From Trichomonas vaginalis G3 (lineage: Eukaryota > Parabasalia > Trichomonadida > Trichomonadidae): DNA of 64,000 bases. The stretch is taken from NCBI RefSeq assembly GCF_026262505.1, contig NC_067203.1, forward strand, positions 3,720,001 to 3,784,000, given 5' to 3'. The translations under genes and the position numbers were made by a program. A model generated the notes under the pieces. The model was not told the DNA's origin, searched no databases, and saw nothing but the letters and a program-made list of their open reading frames with translations. The stretch's first letter is position 1. Every line of letters starts with the position of its first letter. Of this stretch, positions 59,001 to 64,000 are shown in pieces.

Positions 59001-59967
59001 TGAACAATTGCGGGCAATTTTTAGCCATTTTGGCTTGGAACTAGAGCCTGCGAGGTACATGGATAGTATCAGTACCTCACAGGCTCTAGTTCTCTATATG
59101 GCGCCGAGAAATTTTGGTGAAATGTGGTCGCATTTCACCAAAATTTTTTCGGCGCCATAGGATGAATTGGAGGGTGAGAGATATTATTTCATACAATACT
59201 ACTCTCACCCTCCAATTCCCAGCCAAAATGGCTAAAAATTGCCCGCAATGTGAACAATTGCGGGCAATTTTTAGCCATTTTGGCTTGGAACTAGAGCCTG
59301 CGAGGTACATGGATAGTATCAGTACCTCACAGGCTCTAGTTCTCTATATGGCGCCGAGAAATTTTGGTGAAATGTGGTCGCATTTCACCAAAATTTTTTC
59401 GGCGCCATAGGATGAATTGGAGGGTGAGAGATATTATTTCATACAATACTACTCTCACCCTCCAATTCCAAGCCAAAATGGCTAAAAATTGCCCGCAATG
59501 TGAACAATTGCGGGCAATTTTTAGCCATTTTGGCTTGGAACTAGAGCCTGCGAGGTACATGGATAGTATCAGTACCTCACAGGCTCTAGTTCTCTATATG
59601 GCGCCGAGAAATTTTGGTGAAATGTGGTCGCATTTCACCAAAATTTTTTCGGCGCCATAGGATGAATTGGAGGGTGAGAGATATTATTTCATACAATACT
59701 ACTCTCACCCTCCAATTCCAAGCCAAAATGGCTAAAAATTGCCCGCAATGTGAACAATTGCGGGCAATTTTTAGCCATTTTGGCTTGGAACTAGAGCCTG
59801 CGAGGTACATGGATAGTATCAGTACCTCACAGGCTCTAGTTCTCTATATGGCGCCGAGAAATTTTGGTGAAATGTGGTCGCATTTCACCAAAATTTTTTC
59901 GGCGCCATAGGATGAATTGGAGGGTGAGAGATATTATTTCATACAATACTACTCTCACCCTCAATTT
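59001..59967. repeat. Tandem array of 250-bp units made of hairpins, 3.9 copies
   Basis: Units start at 59001, 59251, 59501 and 59751 (last one partial) and are nearly identical. Each unit consists almost only of perfect or near-perfect inverted repeats laid end to end. (1) TTGCGGGCAATTTTTAGCC ... GGCTAAAAATTGCCCGCAA spans the unit junction. (2) AACTAGAGCCTGCGAGGTAC pairs with GTACCTCACAGGCTCTAGTT. (3) TATGGCGCCGAGAAATTTTG ... pairs with the mirror arm ending TTCGGCGCCATA, with loop TGGTCG. (4) GAATTGGAGGGTGAGAG pairs with CTCTCACCCTCCAATTC. The frames on both strands are by-products of the repeats. Confidence 0.95.
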
Positions 59968-60372
59968 TAATTACTTAAACTCATTCTATTTTTTTGACAT
60001 GTAAATGTCACTTTTACTGAGATCTAACACAATGTCAGATCTCTTTTTTTCGTATATAAGAATACAAAATTTTTGATGTGTTCGCAAAAGAGAATTTTTC
60101 AAAAGAAAATACTATATCATAGAAACAAATCACATGTTTGATGAAGCCTTTGCAAATCAATGAAATAATACACAAATCGGCTCCTCATTGTTAGTGCGAT
60201 CTATTCATTTCAAAAACTCTCTTTAAATATTTATGTTCTAATGGACAATCATTTAATGTCAAAAAATGTTCTATTTAGATTTACTTGCAAATAACATATC
60301 ATCCCATGATGTTGACTTAGAAAATCATTAACTAGATGCCTTCTTTCAAATTATATAGGATATACAAGCATT
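59968..60372. other. Intergenic, no gene seen
   Basis: AT-rich. A short inverted pair GAGATCTAAC...CAGATCTC (60019-60044) is the only structure noticed. Confidence 0.55.
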
Positions 60373-61021
60373 ATGATTCGCAGTTTAGATTTTTTATTTT
60401 CTCTTAAATATTTGAGTAGTGTTCGGAACAACAATAGTGTTGATTATTCAAAAGATGGGATATATTCAACAGGATTCCATAAGACAAAGTTTGCATATGG
60501 ATCCAATTGGATTCTATTAAGTCATCATAATTCAACAAATAACCAATTTTTTTTTTCGACCAATCAATGTAATAATTCAGACGAACATTTATATTCTATA
60601 GTTAACTCATATGATTATATTTCAACTCTTGAGCATTTTAAATATATAACATTATTATTAGAATATAAACAAATAAATTCCTATCAAATTTGGAAGCAAA
60701 ACATATCCTTGCTAGATAATGGTGAGCACGAATATATCAGAGTCAAAGGCGATACTTGGGATAATTTTAAAGGATTAAAACATTCTATAGGGTGTGATTG
60801 TATTGACTATACTGGAGACGGTGTAGCATGGTGGTATAACATTGGGGCATTTAGCAAAAGTTACAGGCCTTATTTTCCTGGTCCAATAATTAATAGATCC
60901 ATAATTTAGTATTGTTTGCAGATCTATGGATAGAGCTTCATAATGTTAAACAATCCTGTTTACAACCACCAATATATTTTCTTCGTAATACATTTTCATT
61001 ATTAATCTTGATTCTCGTGTA
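60373..61021 (+). pseudogene. Repeat-family gene fragment B (same family as 13664)
   Basis: An ATG frame of 178 residues runs to 60909 and matches fragment A almost word for word over VDYSKDGIYSTGFHKT, LLLEYKQINSYQIWKQ and the GDTWDNF block. After PGPIIN the frame shifts. The rest of the similarity (VLFADLWIELHN to LILILV) continues in another frame and ends at 61021, so the gene is broken by a frameshift near 60890 relative to fragment A. The 3' flank also matches fragment A's flank up to AATGACTCTCC (about 61138-61148). Its N-terminus is short, so it too is likely the 3' end of a larger multicopy gene. Domain not recognised. Confidence 0.6.
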
Positions 61022-61597
61022 AGATTAGTTAATTAATAAGCGCAATTTATCTTTCCTTTCATATCGAAGTTTTAACAACTAATATTATAAAAAATATCAA
61101 TCTTTTTTTTTAACATTTTTCCATTATTTCATATTAAAATGACTCTCCATGCAGGAGAATACTCAAAGTTATTATATTTTTTAATAGAATTCAGGCATGC
61201 TTTGAAATCAATAAACCATTTTCCTAAGTAAAGTCTCCCTGCCGTTTTCCCGCCTCAACATTGAGTGAACCTCTAATAATATTTTGAATAAGAGACTTTG
61301 CGAAGAGAAAGGAGTTTATTTAAAAATTAAAGATGATTATGAAACAACAATCTTACCCAGATCACACATCAGATATTTTATTATTATATTTCAATCCAGA
61401 TGTTAAGAAGTTGCTTATTGATGATGTATCATTAAGGAATCTACATAAACCTTGATTCAAAGTTATAGGCAAGTATATTACAAAATGGACTCATTTCTAT
61501 TGTTAGACGTCCATATTATTGAAGGAAATTATCTAAGATTGTGATAAACTAAAAAAAAAGTTTTAATAGTTTAATAATAAACTCTATAATAAATATT
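61022..61597. other. Intergenic, no gene seen
   Basis: The first about 130 bases still resemble the 3' flank of fragment A. The rest is AT-rich with no supported feature. Confidence 0.55.
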
Positions 61598-64000
61598 TTA
61601 TTTGTTCCTTGAAACAGTAGCTCTTTTATCAGCTTTCTGCTCGATATTTTCTGTCCAAATTCCCTTTCTCTTTCTTACTATTTCGATGATTTGTTTTGAA
61701 ACATTTGGTTTAATTTCTTTTCCATCCTTTCCGTATTCTTCAATTTCTTCTTCTGTCTGTGGTTTCCAGAATGGATCATCTTCAACCATCTTGTAGTGTG
61801 AGAAAGAGAGTTGTGGATGTGCCTTTCCTGATGTTTTAGATCTCAAATCATTTGGAAATCCGAATGATTCAATAACAGGCAAATAACAAGTGATCAAACA
61901 CGAATTTGTTCCTTCTTTTGTTTTCTCTTCAACAATTTCACATCTGTGCTGCAACAAAATATCATAAGCTCTTCCAACAACTGAGTAATCACATTGTACA
62001 TCGCATCTATACAATGGTTCCATGATTCTCGGTTGAGATTGTAAGAAAGCCTGTCTGAAACTTTCCTTTGCGCATGCAATTGATTCTCCGAATTGAAGAG
62101 GTGAATTAGACACGAAACTTTCATCATCATCATCCTGCAACAAATAAGCCAATGTCAATTGTTTGATTTCTATTTTTTCAACAATGAAACAGACACCAAA
62201 CAAAGGTTCTTCGCAAAGAGGACCATTATTAACACACAATCTAAAACCTGCTGACAAAGAATTATGTAAATTCTTGTATTCATCACTTACAACTAATAAA
62301 TTCGATCCAGAACAAGCGATTACTTTTTCATACAAATCAGGAAGATATTCTTTGAGTTGTTGTTGTAATTGTTTTGTTTCCCAATTATTTTTAGACAACA
62401 ACAAATCAACAATTTCCTGTTTGAGTTTGAAAGAAGATGAATAAATCGTTGTTCTTCCCATTGTCACTGATTTCGGCTCATTTGTTTTGTCAATGATTGT
62501 TTCTTTGCATGGAACTAAAGGAAGAGATGTTGTGAACTCTACTTTAGCTAAGTGTTGTTTGAGTTCATCAATACAAAACTGTAAATGAACTTCTCCCATG
62601 CAATGCAAAATTAACTGGCCGTTTTCTTCATGAGAAATTTTTACGGCCGGATCAATTTTCGCGAGTAATTCGGCGCCTTTCAAAAGACTTGCTTGGTCTG
62701 CAATTTTTATTGCTTCGATTGATACATTGACAATTGGCTGAGCATTGTGAGTAACAGTTGTAAACAAAGGGAAATCTTCTTCATGGCAAAATGTACTTTG
62801 TTTGAGAATTGGCTCTTCCAAAGCAATTCCAACAACACAGCCTGCAGGAGCGGTCTTGATTTCAAGGAGATCGCTGCCCATGAATAAATAAAGTCCTTTG
62901 ACAGTGACTTTACTAACATTTGGCTCTTTCTCGTGTCTGACATACAAAACATCGTTTGGACGAATTGTTCCGCTGTAAACACGCACGTACATGACAAATG
63001 GATATGATTCTGATGGGAAATGAAGCATCGCGCCATGTACAATCTTTGGACTAAATGCAATCATCGGGCCGTTTTTGTCAACACGTTTTGCGGCATCGAA
63101 AAATTTTTGGTATTTTTCTTCTAAAAGACCAGGACACATCTTTGGAATGGTAATAGGTTGTGCGGAAGCAGGAGTTGGAAGGAACTTGACAATGGTCGAT
63201 AAAAGAGAGTTTGATAAAGGAATCCATTTGGATATGATTGAGATTGGGGTATCTCTGGCTGTTACTTGCACATTTAGACGCTGTGCAAGTTGTGTAATGT
63301 CGCATTTCTCTTGGTAGGCTTTCCAGATAGGTGTTAAGAGCATTTGTTGGAAAAATGTTTTTGATTGAGGGGTTGGCTTGCGTTTTGTAATATGTTTCGT
63401 CTTCGGATCCCAGTATTTAAGGCCCCAGAATAGTTCTGCGGCCTTTTCGGGTGTGACACCAAGCTTATCTGCAAATTGAGATGAAATATCTGGAACTGCA
63501 AAGCCCCATTTGCCAATGCAGGATACAAAAACAACGTTTCCGATGGATGGATCAAATGGGGGATCTTCTTGTAGTGTTGCGGCGTTGATTTCTTGTAATA
63601 ATTGTTCTAAATGTAATTCGGCATCTTCAGGTGATAAATCTAGTTCTGTAAATAGTCTATCTACCTTGTTTATAACAAGAATCGGCTTAAGGTTGTTGTT
63701 GAAAGCGCATCTAAGGACTAATTCTGTCTGGACACAAACTCCTTCAACAGCATCAACAAGAATTAGACAACCATCTGATAATCTAACCGCATTGGATACT
63801 TCAGCTTCGAAGTCGACATGTCCTGGGGAATCAACAACAGTTAGATAAAATAATTCATTTTCTTTTCTGTAAATCAATGAAACTGCTGATGTTTTCATCG
63901 TGATATTTCTTTCACGCTCTGCTTGAAGGCAGTCCATGTAGCGGACTTCGCCTGCAAGTTCTTTTGTAATAATGCTATTACTTGAAAGAAGATGGTCACA
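61598..64000 (-). CDS. EFL1: EFL1 (Ria1) GTPase, 5' end beyond window
   Basis: At least 800 residues, open to the right edge. The start codon lies outside; the ATG at 63937 is internal, because DHLLSSNSIITKELAGEVRY before it is conserved in the family. EF-2-like layout: ERNITMKTSAVSL (switch I region), DSPGHVDF (G3) and NKVDR (G4). The EFL1-type insertion follows (VVFVSCIGKWGFAVPDI; ELFWGLKYW). Domains II-V come next, with the C-terminal signature LRSKTSGKAHPQLSFSHYKM, DDPFWKPQTEEE and VRKRKGIW. In yeast and humans EFL1 with SBDS releases the anti-association factor eIF6 from new 60S subunits. The diagnostic C-terminus separates it from EF-2 and the U5 snRNP GTPase. Confidence 0.92.
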   Translation of the reverse strand, partial: CDHLLSSNSIITKELAGEVRYMDCLQAERERNITMKTSAVSLIYRKENELFYLTVVDSPGHVDFEAEVSNAVRLSDGCLILVDAVEGVCVQTELVLRCAFNNNLKPILVINKVDRLFTELDLSPEDAELHLEQLLQEINAATLQEDPPFDPSIGNVVFVSCIGKWGFAVPDISSQFADKLGVTPEKAAELFWGLKYWDPKTKHITKRKPTPQSKTFFQQMLLTPIWKAYQEKCDITQLAQRLNVQVTARDTPISIISKWIPLSNSLLSTIVKFLPTPASAQPITIPKMCPGLLEEKYQKFFDAAKRVDKNGPMIAFSPKIVHGAMLHFPSESYPFVMYVRVYSGTIRPNDVLYVRHEKEPNVSKVTVKGLYLFMGSDLLEIKTAPAGCVVGIALEEPILKQSTFCHEEDFPLFTTVTHNAQPIVNVSIEAIKIADQASLLKGAELLAKIDPAVKISHEENGQLILHCMGEVHLQFCIDELKQHLAKVEFTTSLPLVPCKETIIDKTNEPKSVTMGRTTIYSSSFKLKQEIVDLLLSKNNWETKQLQQQLKEYLPDLYEKVIACSGSNLLVVSDEYKNLHNSLSAGFRLCVNNGPLCEEPLFGVCFIVEKIEIKQLTLAYLLQDDDDESFVSNSPLQFGESIACAKESFRQAFLQSQPRIMEPLYRCDVQCDYSVVGRAYDILLQHRCEIVEEKTKEGTNSCLITCYLPVIESFGFPNDLRSKTSGKAHPQLSFSHYKMVEDDPFWKPQTEEEIEEYGKDGKEIKPNVSKQIIEIVRKRKGIWTENIEQKADKRATVSRNK

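Noticed and set aside
59086-59910. Repeated frames of 98 aa (+) and 74 aa (-) in the 250-bp array
   Set aside because: They follow the repeat period exactly and read through hairpin arms on both strands, so they are by-products of the tandem repeat.

Overview
The window looks like nuclear DNA of a parabasalid protist, most likely Trichomonas vaginalis or a close relative. It is AT-rich and every recognisable gene is an uninterrupted frame. Several host genes have a TCAYW-type initiator within about a dozen bases of the ATG. The gene set fits too: flagellar genes (IFT54, CFAP20), an ankyrin protein of the DUF3447 type, a serine hydroxymethyltransferase with a hydrogenosome-like leader, giant DNA Polintons (Mavericks) and a mariner of the Tvmar type. 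All names come from reading the sequence; no database search was possible.

Layout. Positions 1-686 are a short contig with one unknown gene, followed by a run of 100 N (687-786). Positions 787-13467 are the right part of Polinton 1, an eroded copy whose left end is not in the window. Positions 13468-21204 are host DNA: a repeat-family gene fragment, IFT54, a START-domain protein, a small acidic protein and a five-LIM-domain protein. Positions 21205-41388 are Polinton 2, complete from end to end, with about 375-bp terminal inverted repeats and the 6-bp target duplication AAAATC. Positions 41395-64000 are host DNA: an ankyrin protein, a tail-anchored coiled-coil protein, a type I membrane protein, SHMT, ribosomal protein uS12 (RPS23), CFAP20, an XMAP215/TOG protein, VPS54, an array of 250-bp units made of hairpins, a second copy of the repeat-family fragment, and EFL1 running off the right edge.

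The two Polintons share one gene order: polymerase and integrase on the + strand, two small genes, a variable locus, then a mostly minus-strand virion block. That block holds a fibre-like protein, two beta-rich proteins, two unknown proteins, a packaging ATPase, the major capsid protein and two short amphipathic peptides. The capsid genes are almost identical between copies, so the copies are related and fairly recent. The variable locus and the termini differ. Copy 2 carries a primase-helicase gene framed by inverted arrays of three 119-bp units; copy 1 has a tRNA-like sequence, hairpins and other small frames there. Copy 2's fibre gene is split by a 1304-bp mariner, and copy 1 preserves the empty site.

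The most interesting points are the phage-like fibre with variable 13-residue repeats, the exchangeable locus with its inverted arrays, a T-rich/TAAATG start context shared by most Polinton genes but not by host genes, an HNH-like insertion in the polymerase, and the hairpin-only 250-bp tandem array.
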